Of a stretch of 64,000 nt of DNA, positions 23,348 through 34,690 are shown one piece after another. Position 1 is the stretch's first letter. Each line of letters starts with the position of its first letter. Source of the DNA: Muscardinus avellanarius (taxonomy: Eukaryota; Chordata; Mammalia; Rodentia; Gliridae); the NCBI GenBank assembly GCA_963383645.1, contig OY726560.1, positions 65,837,823 to 65,901,822 of the forward strand, in the 5' to 3' direction. A program made the position numbers and the translations under genes. The notes below the pieces were generated by a model. That model was not told the DNA's origin, searched no databases, and saw only the letters and a list, made by a program, of their open reading frames with translations.

Positions 23348-24034
23348 AAGAGTAAAAATATACCCCAAGGAGAGAATAATGGCTGATTTTTAAAAATTTG
23401 GTTGCTATCTTAAAATGGGATTTGAAAAAGTCTAAACCATTTATCTGTACTATATACATTTTAAAATCCACTTTATTACAGATTTTAATTTTTCTTTATG
23501 ACTTAGGTAAATGTCATTTGCACTTAAATGAAAACTGCACACCACCAAAAACCCTCCAACAGTCAGTATTTTAGTTAATGATTCTCTGTCATCAGTCTTA
23601 TATTTAAAAGTTTAAAATTCAAATTGCAATAGTTATAGCCAATAAAATATGCTTTGTTCTGTTTGTCTCCCGAGTAGAAAGAGATGCAAGGTGAAGCTGG
23701 TCCATTAACAATTCACTTCCTAAAGAATAAATTCATAAAAAGTAACAGTGCAAATTTATTTAAATCAAGATGTCCTCGTGTTACCTACAAAAACGATTGA
23801 TAGGATTTAAGTGCCTCTTATGCTACAGAAAGATGCAGTTTAATAAAAGTGTTTTATTTTTACTATAGATATCTCTAGTATCAGATCACATAGCTGAGAA
23901 TGGAACATCCAGCTTCTGGAGACTCCACTGAGATATGATGCCAGCAGTGGGGGCTCCACTGAGTGTGGTTCAGAGTGCAGCTTGGAATTAGTGACACCTG
24001 CTTAAGTCTAGGTTTGGCTGTGGGTTATGTGGAT
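23348..24034. other. Unique DNA, no gene seen
   Basis: Nothing recognisable. Confidence 0.4.
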
Positions 24035-24150
24035 AATGGGTGTGTCACTAACCTTGGTAAGCCTCAGATTACCATTTGCCAGTACCTTGTAAGGATTAAG
24101 TGAGATGATGAATGTATATAAATAAGTGTTCAATTATGTTGGCTATTTTT
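24035..24150 (+). repeat. MIR SINE fragment
   Basis: Follows the MIR 3' half: aaccttggtaagcctcagat, then gtaaggattaagtgagatga, then a tgttcaattatgttgg end. Confidence 0.65.
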
Positions 24151-24164
24151 TGCCATAGAATAGA

Positions 24165-24508
24165 AATGTACCTCGACTTACAGTGGGGTATGTCCTGATA
24201 AACCCATCATAAATTAAAATGTCCTAAATTTCAAAGAGCTTTAAATCCATCTAACCTAATGAACATTCCAGTTTTAGCAAAACAATACAGTGTAGACTAC
24301 TGATTGTTTTCCCTTGTGGTTGTGGACAGCAGTGGCTCCCTGCTGAGGCCAAGCATCTCAAGAATATAGTACAACTTAACCACCAGCCTAGGAAAGATGA
24401 AACTTCAAAATTTGAAGTGTGGTATATACTGAACATATATTGCCTTTCCACTGTGGTAAAACTGAAAAACCTAAGTGGAGCAATCACAAGTTGGGGATCA
24501 TCTGTAGA
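24165..24508 (+). repeat. Probable Tigger-like DNA transposon remnant
   Basis: Begins tacctcgacttacagtgggg and ends with a roughly complementary aagttggggatcatctgta, consistent with decayed terminal inverted repeats of a TcMar-Tigger non-autonomous element. The family is a guess from the end sequences. Confidence 0.5.
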
Positions 24509-25184
24509 TAGATATCTCTAGTATCAGACCAGCACCAAAGCTAATATATTTGAATGTATTTATTGTGACAAAAGCATCAAAGATTACTGTGTGTAATGGT
24601 CAGTTTCTATATTCTATGCATGTCAGCCTCAAGGATGGGTCTTTATTCTGCATATCCCATCTTTACCCCTGGGAACACTGAAGGCTGTCTCTCCCACTAG
24701 GAATAATATTTGTTTAAAGAGCTTAACAATTCTTAGAGGTATACTAAGTATTTAATGAGTGAGGCTACTGTGACCAGGACCCTAGGTCTATTACTGAGTA
24801 TATAGAGATGAATATATTGGGGGAAATATATGCCTAAAAGCAATTGTAATTTAATATCATAAGTGCTATGACTAAGGTAATAGTCAACAAATTAACAAAC
24901 AAAATAATGCCTTTGCTCTAATTAGGTGTATGTTTGGGAACATAGGTAGAATCCAGAATTCCATTATGAAATGATCTTGTGCCCTTGGGAACTAGCAATG
25001 AGATAAACTCTGCTAAAAAGAGGCAAGTAGGGAAATTTAACCGTTGCTTTTACAAAGAGGCAAGATGGCAACAGATTTGTTAGCTGAGGATTTTGAAGTC
25101 TGGATGGAAGTCAAGGTTATAACTGTGTGCCTGTTTGAGTGACAACAGTCTCTTTATCTTCCTGCATCAGATACCTTACCTGTT

Positions 25185-25200
25185 AAGAAATAAGTTCTAA
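25185..25200 (+). repeat. Target-site duplication, left copy
   Basis: aagaaataagttctaa, identical to 25969-25984. Confidence 0.9.
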
Positions 25201-25968
25201 AAAGAACAGAGGCAGAAGATGTATATTTTCTGATTTCAAACCTTATAAAGCTACAAATAATTGAAACAGTGTAGTAATGTTATAAAGGCAGATATATAAA
25301 CCATTAGAGTTAAATAAAAGCCTAAAGATAAATTCTTCCATATATTGTCAATTTATTTTTGACAAGGTTTCCACGAACATTTGGTGGAGGAAATAATAAT
25401 CTTTTAACTAAATATTGTTGAAAAATAATAATTACATGAAAAAGAATAAAATTGGACCCTTACCTAACACCATATACAAATATTAACTCAAAGTAGATAA
25501 AAGACCTAAATATAAATCTTAAGACTGTTCTTTTTCGAGATCTTTTTGGGTATCTAGAGTCCATATTCCATATTAGGATAAATTTTTTTCTGAAAAATAA
25601 ATAAATAAATGTATGATAGTTTCACCTAAAAAAAAAAAAAACAAAGAAAAAATACTCTCTGGTAAGAAAGAAAGCAAAAAGAAATATTGAAATGTTATCT
25701 TTAAGTCATCAAAAGCATGGTATCAGACTAATGAAACTGTTATGTGAAATTATCATTGTTAATTTTGGATAAATTGCTATAATACTAGATGTCAACCATT
25801 AAGCCAAGCATGAGAAGGAAGGATGGGGAGGGAACGGGTTGGGGATCGGGTAGGGGCTAACTGGACAATGTGTGAATGTATGTCTACAAAAGTTTTTTTT
25901 TTATCCCATTATGATGTATGAATACAGTGCACCAATAAAAAAAAGTTTAAAAAGTAAAAAAAAGAAAT
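25201..25968 (+). mobile_element. Second copy of the HAL1-like family: 5'-truncated and 5'-inverted
   Basis: Flanked by an exact 16-base duplication, aagaaataagttctaa, at 25185-25200 and 25969-25984. The right part (25529-about 25950) matches the 3' end of the element at 2223-4995 at roughly nine bases in ten, and ends in an A-rich tail. The left part (about 25202-25528) matches the element's captured old-L1 segment but is flipped relative to the 3' part. About nine bases (gttcttttt) occur at both sides of the flip. This is the twin-priming signature of L1 retrotransposition. ORF1 is lost by truncation. Confidence 0.85.
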
Positions 25969-25984
25969 AAGAAATAAGTTCTAA
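25969..25984 (+). repeat. Target-site duplication, right copy
   Basis: aagaaataagttctaa, identical to 25185-25200. Confidence 0.9.
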
Positions 25985-26434
25985 GTCATAACTTATGACT
26001 TTACCTATTTTACTTTTTAAATATATTTTTATAAGTGCATTCTAGTCTCCTACCATAGTGATGTTCAGAATAACAGGGACATAGATGCACACAGCACTTG
26101 GTGAGCTGTAATCTATGATTTTTGCCAAGTAAATTGGGTTGTCAGATAATAGGCTATTTAGTTAAATTTAAATTGCTGCTAAACAATATTTTTGCATGTC
26201 CTAAATATTGCATAGGACATGTAACAAATTATACTAAATTTATTTTGAAATTCAAATTTTGCTTATCTGAAATACAAATTTAATTGATTCACTTAGATCT
26301 TAATTTACTAATCTGACAACCTAAGAAGTGACCACAAGTGAAAGCTGGCTCTTTTGTTCTTTCTTTCCCACTATCCAAGTTTCTCAAACTACCCAAGAAG
26401 CCAGGCATTTCTTTTCCTATAAAAGTGACATGCA

Positions 26435-26633
26435 AGCCAAGCATGGTGATATACTCTTGTAACCCCAGCAATTGGGAAGCTGAGACAGGAGATTCATGGT
26501 TCACTGCCAGCCTCAGCTACTTAGTGAGGCCCTTTGCAACTCAGTGAGACCATGTTTCAAAATAAAGAATAAAAAATAGGGCTAGAGGTGTTGCTTGAAG
26601 GTAGGATGCCCCTGGGTTCCATCCCCAGTACTG

Positions 26634-26664
<31 letters not shown>

Positions 26665-26665
26665 G
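26435..26665 (+). repeat. B1-ID dimeric SINE (older subfamily)
   Basis: Full-length with a ~25-base A tail. taaaagtgacatgca at 26420-26434 and 26666-26680 is an exact 15-base duplication. Confidence 0.95.
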
Positions 26666-27018
26666 TAAAAGTGACATGCAGAGGAGTGGAAGAAGAGAAA
26701 AGAAAATTATTTTGAAGCCAGGTATAAATAGATGTTTACAAAATGGGAAATGCCAGGAAGCTCACAGATCTCTGCTGCTGGGGTTCAAGTCCCCTTTGTA
26801 TCTCTAGTGGCATGGGACATCAATGATTAAATTTTCAGAGAGGTAGATTTTAAAAATCTTTATGTTTTTCTAGGTTCAGATTTAATGAACTTAACAAGAT
26901 TTTCACTTATACTTGGTACACTATTACATATGTTGACCATGATATTTTATAAAATAAGGGCTACTGTTAGAAGGTAGAATTAGGAGAGCTGTGCTGAATC
27001 TGAAGTTATACTATCTCT

Positions 27019-27055
27019 TTTTTTCTTTCCTCCCTCCCTCCCTCCCTCCCTCTCC

Positions 27056-27110
<55 letters not shown>

Positions 27111-27132
27111 TCCCTCTCTCTTTCTCTCTTTC

Positions 27133-27163
<31 letters not shown>

Positions 27164-27184
27164 CCTTTTTCTTCTTTATTTTTT
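27019..27184. repeat. (CTTT)n / (CCTC)n microsatellite
   Basis: Pyrimidine-only tandem repeat: CCTC units, then long CTTT runs, next to the tail side of an antisense SINE. Confidence 0.95.
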
Positions 27185-27384
27185 GTTTTACTTAGAAATT
27201 AAACCCAGAATCATTCTACCTCTAAGCTCTATCCCCAGCCCTATCTTACTTTTTATTATGAAGCAGAGTCTCACTAAGTTGCAGAGGGCTTTCTGAAATT
27301 GCTGAGGCTATTCACAAACCTGCAACCCTCTTTTTCAGCCTCCCAAATTCTGGGATTACAAATGTATGCTACCAAGCCTGGCTG
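27185..27384 (-). repeat. B1-ID dimeric SINE (older, diverged)
   Basis: Antisense copy from gaaattaaacccagaatca to ccaagcctggctga. Confidence 0.8.
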
Positions 27385-27410
27385 AAAATATATACTATTG
27401 AAAGAGATAA

Positions 27411-27622
27411 GCCAAGCATGGTGGTATATGCCTGAAATCTCAGTTCTTGGGAGGCTGAAACAGGAGAATCACAGATTTGAGGACAGCCTCAACAATGCAG
27501 TAACTCTCAGCAACTTAGTGAGACCCTGTTTCAAAATAAAAATAAAAAGGGCTAAGGGTCCAGCTCTGAGGTAGAACTCCCCTGAGCTCAATCCCCAGTA
27601 CTCCGCCACACAAATAAATAAA
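27411..27622 (+). repeat. B1-ID dimeric SINE (older subfamily)
   Basis: Starts gccaagcatggtggtata; A-rich tail of AAAT units. Confidence 0.85.
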
Positions 27623-28427
27623 ATAAACTCTATAAAAAGGAAAAGAAAGAAAGATATGAGTCAGCACTTCTTGTATTTTAGTTTTTGAGATGATTTAGTT
27701 GCATGCACCCACAAACTAAGTCCACAGTTCGCCACAATTTAAATCTGAGAATTATGCAGAATGATTTCTTAGCTAAAATAATTAAGTGAACAATATTTGT
27801 CACCCAGGCTGAATCTTGAAAACCCTATTGAGCTCCCCGGCCTCTGCCAGTGGGCCATTAACTTTCCTGTGTAGCTGAGCAGGGTCCTGCTGTATTTCCG
27901 CAGCCATTTCCTTTGGAGAGCATGTTTCTTCTACTATACAGTCAAGAAATTGCTATAGCATCCAGCATGCATGGACTAAGGGTGTCCCTGCTTTTATTTT
28001 ATAAATATAGTAAAAAAAATATGACTTGTTTTATGCTTTCAATCATCTAAATTTGTCCAGGCATGATAGAGGATGCCATACAATTTTCTTTTGGTAGTTA
28101 GAGTTTTACTGACATAATTGGAACCCAATCACATTTCTAAGGTAACTAGTACAATATGTACATATATAATTCAAAGTTTCCTGCAGGATTTCAGGCAAAT
28201 AATGACCATGCTTTAAATCATCTCAAAAACAGAGACTCAGAAGTGAAAGGGCGTTTTCATCATCTTTGCAAGGTTGCTCTAGGCAAATCTGTTTATTCCT
28301 TCTGCTTTGACATCTTTCTCCCCAAGGGACTCTGATTCCTTTTTATCCTAGATCTTGCCTCATGTTCTGCCCTATTCTATTATTTCTATCTCACATATAC
28401 CAGAGAACTCAATTCAACATACTTAGA
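27623..28427. other. Unique DNA, no gene seen
   Basis: Nothing recognisable. Confidence 0.4.
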
Positions 28428-28640
28428 GCCAGGTGTGGTGGCGCATACCCATAATTCCAGTACCTGGAAGACTGAGCACAGAGAATTGCAGGTTTGAGGC
28501 CAGTCTCAGCAACTTAGTGAGACCCTCAGCAACCTAGCAAGACCCTATTTCAATATAAAAATGAAATGCTGTTGGAGCTTTAGCTCAGAGGTAGAACGCC
28601 CCTGGTTTCAGTCTCTGGTACCCCCAAATACAAAAATACT
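28428..28640 (+). repeat. B1-ID dimeric SINE (older subfamily)
   Basis: Starts gccaggtgtggtggcgca; ID half gagctttagctcagaggtag. Confidence 0.85.
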
Positions 28641-28674
28641 AGAAATGAATATCTGTGTGTATATTTAGCCGTTC

Positions 28675-28935
28675 TTTAGTCAGTTTATCACTGGGACAAC
28701 ATAACAGATAATAATCAGCTTATAGAAAAGAAAGATTTGTATTGGCTTGTTGTTTTAGTTCATGGTCGGTTGGTCCTGTTACTCTGAGCCTGTGGTGGTG
28801 CAGTGTATCATAATAGGGGCACATGGTGGTTGGGAAGCAAAGGAGAGCAGAGGGGCTCAGAATCCCAATATCCTGTCTAAGGGATGGCCTGGCCTGTCCT
28901 GTTCCAAGGCTGGCAGAGGAACTGTCTAAATGAAG
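28675..28935 (-). repeat. Possible MaLR-type LTR, antisense, decayed
   Basis: ttagtcagtttatcactggg, then a ggcttgttgttttagttcatgg region, resemble the antisense start of MaLR LTRs. Weak. Confidence 0.4.
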
Positions 28936-29069
28936 CTCCCTAAGCATCTTTTCCCTGGTCCCTGTCTGGGAGGCAGCGGCTGCTCTGTCCTCAAGAGTAT
29001 ATATATTCTCAGTTCAGGATGCAGTAGTGGTGTGAAGATGTCAGACACTTGGCATGTACTGAAGGGTCA

Positions 29070-29082
29070 TCGTGTGTGTGTA

Positions 29083-29115
<33 letters not shown>
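29070..29115. repeat. (GT)n microsatellite
   Basis: GT run with a tatgc interruption near its left end. Confidence 0.95.
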
Positions 29116-29116
<1 letters not shown>

Positions 29117-29292
29117 CTCTGATAACTCAAGGGGCCTGCACATAGGTTACACAAACCTAGCAATTCAGAGACTGGTCCTGCAGGCCCTCCCTGAATTCTC
29201 ACAGGGTCACGGGAACCCTTCTTTCCTCATCTGTGAAGGAATCCTGAGTGTGCCTTGAGTGTAGCTGTGTGGTTTAGAAGGCAGAATACAGG

Positions 29293-29545
29293 GCCGAGCG
29301 TGGTTGCACACGCTTGTAATCCCAGTACTTGAGAGGCTGATGGAGGCGGATTACGCAGGTTCGAAACCAGTTTCAGCTACTTAGTGAGGTCTTCAGCAAC
29401 TTAGTGAGACCCTGTTTCCAAATTTAAAAAAATTATATATAAAAATTATATATATATATAATATATATATATATATTATATATATATATATTAGGTCTGG
29501 GAGTGTAGCTTGGAGGTAGAAGACCCCTGGGTTCTTTCTATAAGT
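29293..29545 (+). repeat. B1-ID dimeric SINE with AT-expanded linker
   Basis: gccgagcgtggttgcaca start. The A-rich linker between halves has expanded into an AT repeat (about 29425-29495). 16-base duplication with one mismatch: agaaggcagaatacag (29276-29291) and agaagacagaatacag (29556-29571). Confidence 0.9.
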
Positions 29546-29816
29546 AAATAAATAAAGAAGACAGAATACAGTTCAGTAGCCAATACTTGTGAACAGTGTG
29601 TCCACTGAGTGATGCTCTTGAGATGAAAGAAGTCATGCTCTCTTGTATTCTTTCTCTTTTACCAGCCCTTCTTCATTCATGTGAAAACAGTATTCAGAAG
29701 GATTCTGAGATCAGATAAATCAGTGAAAAAGGAAAAGTCTAAAAAGTAATTCTTTTGAGGATAGTTGGATAACAATATGTGATGCGTCTCATATGGGCAC
29801 TGAAATTGGATTTTTA

Positions 29817-29918
29817 TTCTTATTTTTTTTTTTCAGAGTAAAGGCAGAGGTTTATTAAGGGAAAAGTGAGGATGATACACATTCGAGGGAGAGCAAGGGC
29901 CAGGAGAGTAGAGGCCTT
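29817..29918 (-). pseudogene. Probable 3'-end retrocopy of an unidentified mRNA
   Basis: On the minus strand, about 75 bases of non-SINE sequence are followed by AATAAA, about 20 further bases and an A tail (T run at 29822-29834). The short repeat gattttta occurs on both sides (29809-29816 and 29919-29926). This is the layout of a severely 5'-truncated processed retrocopy. The source gene is not identified; an LTR end is an alternative. Confidence 0.5.
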
Positions 29919-29999
29919 GATTTTTAAATTAATCTTGGATTGACAAATAAAACTATGTATTTAATATGTACAATATATTGTTTTAAAGTATAGACCTAT

Positions 30000-30063
30000 G
30001 CACATATGTGTACATATACATATATTGTCTTAAAGTTTATGTATATGTGCAAGCATATGTAAA

Positions 30064-30110
<47 letters not shown>

Positions 30111-30115
30111 CATAT
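30000..30115. repeat. (TATATG)n-type microsatellite
   Basis: Imperfect TA/TG repeats, becoming a regular TATATG run at about 30061-30110, immediately before a SINE. Confidence 0.9.
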
Positions 30116-30116
30116 A

Positions 30117-30340
30117 TGTGCTAGTGTGGTAGCACATTTCTCTAATCCTAGTTCTTGGGAAGTTGAGACAAGAGGATTTCAGGTTCGAGGCCAGCCTCAG
30201 CAACTTATTGAGACTTTCGGCAACTTAGTGAGACCCTGTAACAAAACAAAAAAAATAAAAAAGGATGAGGTGTAGCTCAGAGGTAGGAAGCCCCTGAATT
30301 CAACCCCCGTACCAAAAAATATAAATAAATAAAAAAATAC
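30117..30340 (+). repeat. B1-ID dimeric SINE (diverged)
   Basis: Starts gctagtgtggtagcaca; ID half ggatgaggtgtagctcagag; A-rich tail. Confidence 0.8.
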
Positions 30341-30429
30341 ACATACACACAGAGAGAGAGACATTGTGGAATGACTACCTAATTATTATTTTTTTAAGCT
30401 ACAGTCTTTTTTTTTAGTAGTTAACTCTA

Positions 30430-31722
30430 CTTATTTTTTTTCTTTTTTCATACATACACACATCACCCAGTTAGCCCCTACCTAATCCCCACCCCATTTC
30501 CTCCACACCCCTCCTTCCCATGCTTGGCTTAGTGGTTGACTTCAATATGTTTAAGTACATTGTGTGCTTTAGAGAGTTTCCTTCTTATCCCCCTTCCATC
30601 CCCTCAACTAGGTTGTCTTATTTGCTCCTCTATAGGATCTCATTTTTCATCTAGAGTTCCTCCTATGACCCATTTCTCCTTAGCTTTCACATATTAGGGG
30701 AAGCATCTGATTTCGTAATTTTTGTGACTGACTAATCTCACTTAGCATAATGTCCTCCAGTTCCATCCATTTCCCTGAAAATTATGTAATTGAGTTTTTT
30801 TTTTAATGGCTGAGTAAAATTCCATTGTGTACATATCCCACAGTTTTGTAATCCATTCATCTGTTGATGGACATCTTGGCTGGTTCCACAGTTTGGTTAT
30901 GGTGAATTGTGCAGCCATGAACATAGATACACATGCATTAGTTTGGTAGTTTGGTTTCCTATCTTTTGGGTAGATACTCAGAAGTAGTATTGCTGGATCA
31001 AGTAGTAGGTTTGTTCCCATTCTTCTGAGGATTCTCCATACTGTTTTCCAAAGTGGTTGCACTAATTTGCAATCCTACCAACAATGTTTTAGAGTTCCCA
31101 CTTCTCCACATCCTCACCAGCATTTGTTGTTGTTTGTGTTTTGAATGATTGCCATTCTAGTTGGGGTAAGGTGAAATCTCAGGGTAGTATTGATTTGCCT
31201 CTCTCTGATTGCCAATGATGTTCAACATTTTTTCATGCATTTATTGGCCATTTGGATTTCTTTTTTTGTGAAATATCTATTTAGTTCACTTGCTCATTTT
31301 TATTGGATTATTTGTTTATTTTTTAGTGTTGAGTTTCTTGAGTTCTCTGTATATTCTAGATATGAGTCCTATATCTGAGGAGGAGGGGGCAAAAATCTTC
31401 TCCCATTCTGTTGGCTCTTGGTTGAAGTTCTTGACAATTTCCTTTGCTGAACAGAAGCTCTTCAGTTTCATGCAATCCCACATATTGATTCACCTTTTAT
31501 TTTGTTGTGCCTTTGGGGTCTTGTTGAGAAAGTTTTTATCTGTGCCTATGTGTTGCAGTGTTGGATCTATGCCCTCTTCAAGGAGCCTCAAGGTCTCTGG
31601 TCTAATTTCCAAGTCTTTGATCCATCTTGAATTGACTCTTGTGCAGGGTAAGAAAGTGGGATTTATTTTCATTTTTCTGCATATGGTTAACTAGTTCTTC
31701 CAACACCATTTGTTGAACAGAC
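30430..31722 (-). mobile_element. 5'-truncated L1 (ORF2 C-terminus and 3'UTR), minus strand
   Basis: Read on the minus strand it starts in the late ORF2 region (caaatggtgttggaagaacta) and runs through the ORF2 end into a 3'UTR ending in an A-rich tail (T-rich 30430-30448). Its terminal block, gtcaaccactaagccaagc, is shared with the HAL1-like 3' end. The divergence beyond that block shows where the two differ. Confidence 0.85.
30742..31062 (-). pseudogene. L1 ORF2 C-terminal fragment
   Basis: A 106-codon open stretch at the end of L1 ORF2, with the CPSTDEWI motif and the YTMEFYSAIK motif near the C-terminus. Upstream codons up to 31720 continue the homology with breaks. No endonuclease or reverse transcriptase. 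Confidence 0.85.
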
Positions 31723-31734
31723 TATATGCATGAC

Positions 31735-32695
31735 TCATATAATTGTCATGTTTGTGTTGAGTATACATCTATTTTTTTGCATTTTTCAATAATAAAATAT
31801 ACTATTAACTATAGTCATCATGTTGAATAATAGCCCTCTTGAACTTATTCCTTTTATCTAACTGAAATTTTGTATCCTTTGACCAGTATCTCCCCCAATC
31901 CATTCTCAACCATTTTAACCCCTGGTATCTACCATTCTACTCTGTTTCTATTAACTTTTATGATTGCACACAAGAGTGAGATTATGTAGTATCTTTCTGT
32001 GCCTGGCTTATTCCACTTAACATAATATCCTCTAGGTTAATCTATATCATGGAAATTACAGGATTTTCTTCTTTGTGTAGCTGAATAGTATTCCATTTTC
32101 TAACTATACCACGCATTTTCTTTATTCATTCACCTATTGATGGAAACTTAGGTTGATTCTGTTTCCTGGATATTGTGAAGTATGCTTTAATAAATATGGA
32201 GGTGTAGATATTTCTTTGACATCCTGATGTTATTTCCTTTGGATATATATTTTATAGTGGAATTTCTGGGTCAGATGGTATTGAGGGATCTCTATATTTG
32301 TTTAAGCGATGGTTGTGCTAATTTCCTGTCCTATCAATAGTGTGCCAAAGGTTCTCTTTTCTCCACATCCTTGCCGATACTTGTTATCCTTTGGCCTTAT
32401 GGTAATAGCCATTCTTAGCTGAAATGAGATGATATTTTATTGAGATTTTTAATTTGTTTTTCTCTAATGATTAGTGATGTTAAACATTTTTTCAGGTCCT
32501 TTACCCATTCTTTAATTCTTACTATTGAGCAATTCGTGTTCCTTATACATTTTGGATATTAACACTTAAACAGATAGATAGCTTTCACGTATTTTCTGTA
32601 GGTTTCCTTTGCTGTGTAGAGGCTTTTTAGTCTGAGATAATCCCATTTGTCAACATTTGCTTTTATTGCCTATGCTTTTGGGGTCATGTGATTAT
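31735..32695 (-). repeat. Old L1 fragment, minus strand
   Basis: Antisense old L1: 3'UTR and late ORF2 phrases such as ttgatggaaacttaggttga and ttctccacatccttgccga. It is much more decayed than its neighbour at 30430-31722, which covers part of the same region, so they are separate insertions. Confidence 0.75.
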
Positions 32696-33727
32696 ATTTT
32701 AATTGGTGACCTTTCTGTCTTTTTTTTTTCTCTTCTTTCTTTTCTAGGCAGTTTGCCTTCCTAGAAAAAGTATGATAGATTAAAACCATGGGAGAGATAA
32801 CACTTTTTTGGCTCTTAAAAACTTAACCAATAATAATTGGTGGTAATTGACTGGTACAATTGGTTTTCCTGTGGTAAAAGGAAAGAGTGTGTGGTAAAAG
32901 ATTTAAAGACAGAGGGTAAAATGTGAGGCCATTTTGAAGTTGCTGCAACTCTGTTAGGCCACCAAGGTACCACTTAGCGAATTAGTGTTGTGTTGATTAA
33001 TTTTAGTTCTAGTGGTTAGTTCACAGAATAAGAGAAATTGGCTTGAAATATTGAAAAAAGGCTGACATATTCTTTTTGTGGGTAACTATAACTTCTAAAT
33101 TACAGCAAGCTTAAGTATTTTAAATTAGAAACAGAATAATCTGTTTTCCTATGAATATTTAACACAGAGCTATAACATTTCAGTTAGATATAAATAGAAA
33201 TTACAGCTCATAGTTAATTAAACAATTCCGAGATCCCTTCCTGTTTTGCAATCTGTTTTTGGTATCAGGGTATAAGCCGAGCGAATTAAGCGCAAAGACC
33301 CATAATACAATAATTTGCATAAGGCTGCCAACAAAAATAAACCTGTCTGTGATTAAGGTTATGACAGTGTGCCTGCATAGCTGTGCAGACTCACAGAAGC
33401 ATGCAAAACAAAAGAAACTAGACTCACAAACCGATTTATCGCACCAGCTGCAGGTGTTGAGTTTTACAGGAACTGGGGATTATCAGACTTGCCTCTACAA
33501 ATTTCAGTTTAGTTATATAGACGCTTCTTAAAAATCACTCATTGGAACATTTTCAAAAAATTAGACATAGCGTCTTAATTCATGCGTTGTTTTCTTTATA
33601 AATTAATGTGACCTAAAGATGTAAGAATCTTGGTTTGAGTTTTAGAAGTGTTGGAATAAAACCAGTGTTTGGGAATCATAATTTAATTCCCACATATTGC
33701 AAAACCATTTTTACTTATTTTTTATTT
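32696..33727. other. Repeat-free stretch, no gene seen
   Basis: About 1 kb without SINE or L1. It contains AT-rich motifs such as gttgattaatttta and aatttgcataaggc, the latter holding an octamer-like atttgcat. Possible conserved non-coding element, not established. Confidence 0.35.
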
Positions 33728-33917
33728 ATTCTATTTTTTGATAGTAGGGATTGAACCCAGAGACGTTCTACTAATGAGCTACACTCCCAGGACTTTTTAA
33801 AAAAAATATTTTGGAACAGAATCTTGCTAAATTGTTGACATTCACATCAAACCCACAGTCCTCCGGGCTCAGCCTCTCAGGTACTGCTATTACAGGCACT
33901 CACCACCACACCTGGCT
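33728..33917 (-). repeat. B1-ID dimeric SINE (diverged)
   Basis: Antisense copy from ttgatagtagggattgaacc to ccacacctggct. Confidence 0.8.
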
Positions 33918-34089
33918 GCAAAGCTGATTTTAGAGTCCACAAGCAAGTGAACCAAGCATCCACGCTGCTTGTGTGCCTGGTGCTTGGGAGCTCTCTTGGC
34001 AAGGCATTCCTTCTCAAGGGAAAATGGGAGGAAAGAATAAGATACTGCCCTTCACCCCAGGGGAGGGGCGTCATCTATACCTACTAGTT

Positions 34090-34210
34090 GTTGAATTGTG
34101 GACACCTGTTTGGGTTTGGATATGGAATGTCTACCAGAAATGCTCGTGTGTAGGCAATGCCCAAGGTTTGGAGGGAGGGCCATGGCTGGAGGAGACAGGT
34201 CACTGGAGGC
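34090..34210 (+). repeat. Possible MaLR-type LTR fragment
   Basis: gtttgggtttggatatgga, then a ggagacaggtcactggagg block, resemble the 5' part of a MaLR LTR. Partial and diverged. Confidence 0.4.
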
Positions 34211-34214
34211 CTGT

Positions 34215-34285
34215 CAGTGTTTTTAATACATTGAAACTCATTATGAAATATAATTGCAATGCACCAATAAAATAAGTTTTAAAAA
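34215..34285 (+). repeat. L1-type 3' end
   Basis: Ends gcaatgcaccaataaaata plus an A-rich tail, the same terminus seen on L1 copies in this window. Confidence 0.6.
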
Positions 34286-34467
34286 GATTTTATCGCCTAG
34301 GGAAATTATAGCTATCTTAGTTAAAATTAAGTCTATGATGTTTGCATAATGGCAAGGTTGCCTAATGATGAACTCATCAGAACTTATCCTTTCATTTAGT
34401 AACACATTGCTGTCCATAATATGTATATATAAACACCAGAGAGTGTTGACCTAAAACTCGATATAAA

Positions 34468-34690
34468 GCAAGGTGTGATGGCACACACATGTGACCCCAG
34501 GACTTGGGAAGCTGACGGGAGAATCATGAGTTCAAGATGAGCCTCAGCAATTCAGCAAGATCATCAGCTGATTTAATAAGATCTTATTTCAAAATAAAAA
34601 AAAAAAAAAACCAGAAAGGGCTGGGGTTGGGGGATGTAGCTCAGAAGTAGAATGCCCTGAGTTCAATCCCTAGTAACAACCACAAAAACT
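34468..34690 (+). repeat. B1-ID dimeric SINE (older subfamily)
   Basis: gcaaggtgtgatggcaca start, A-rich linker, ID half gggggatgtagctcagaag. Confidence 0.85.

Noticed and set aside
26991..27296. Frame rich in Phe/Leu/Ser
   Set aside because: It is the (CTTT)n repeat plus an antisense SINE.
28930..29258. Val/Cys-repeat frames
   Set aside because: They come from the (GT)n microsatellite.
30000..30115. Regular repeats as a CRISPR-like array
   Set aside because: Simple TATATG tandem repeat without spacers, in a mammalian genome.
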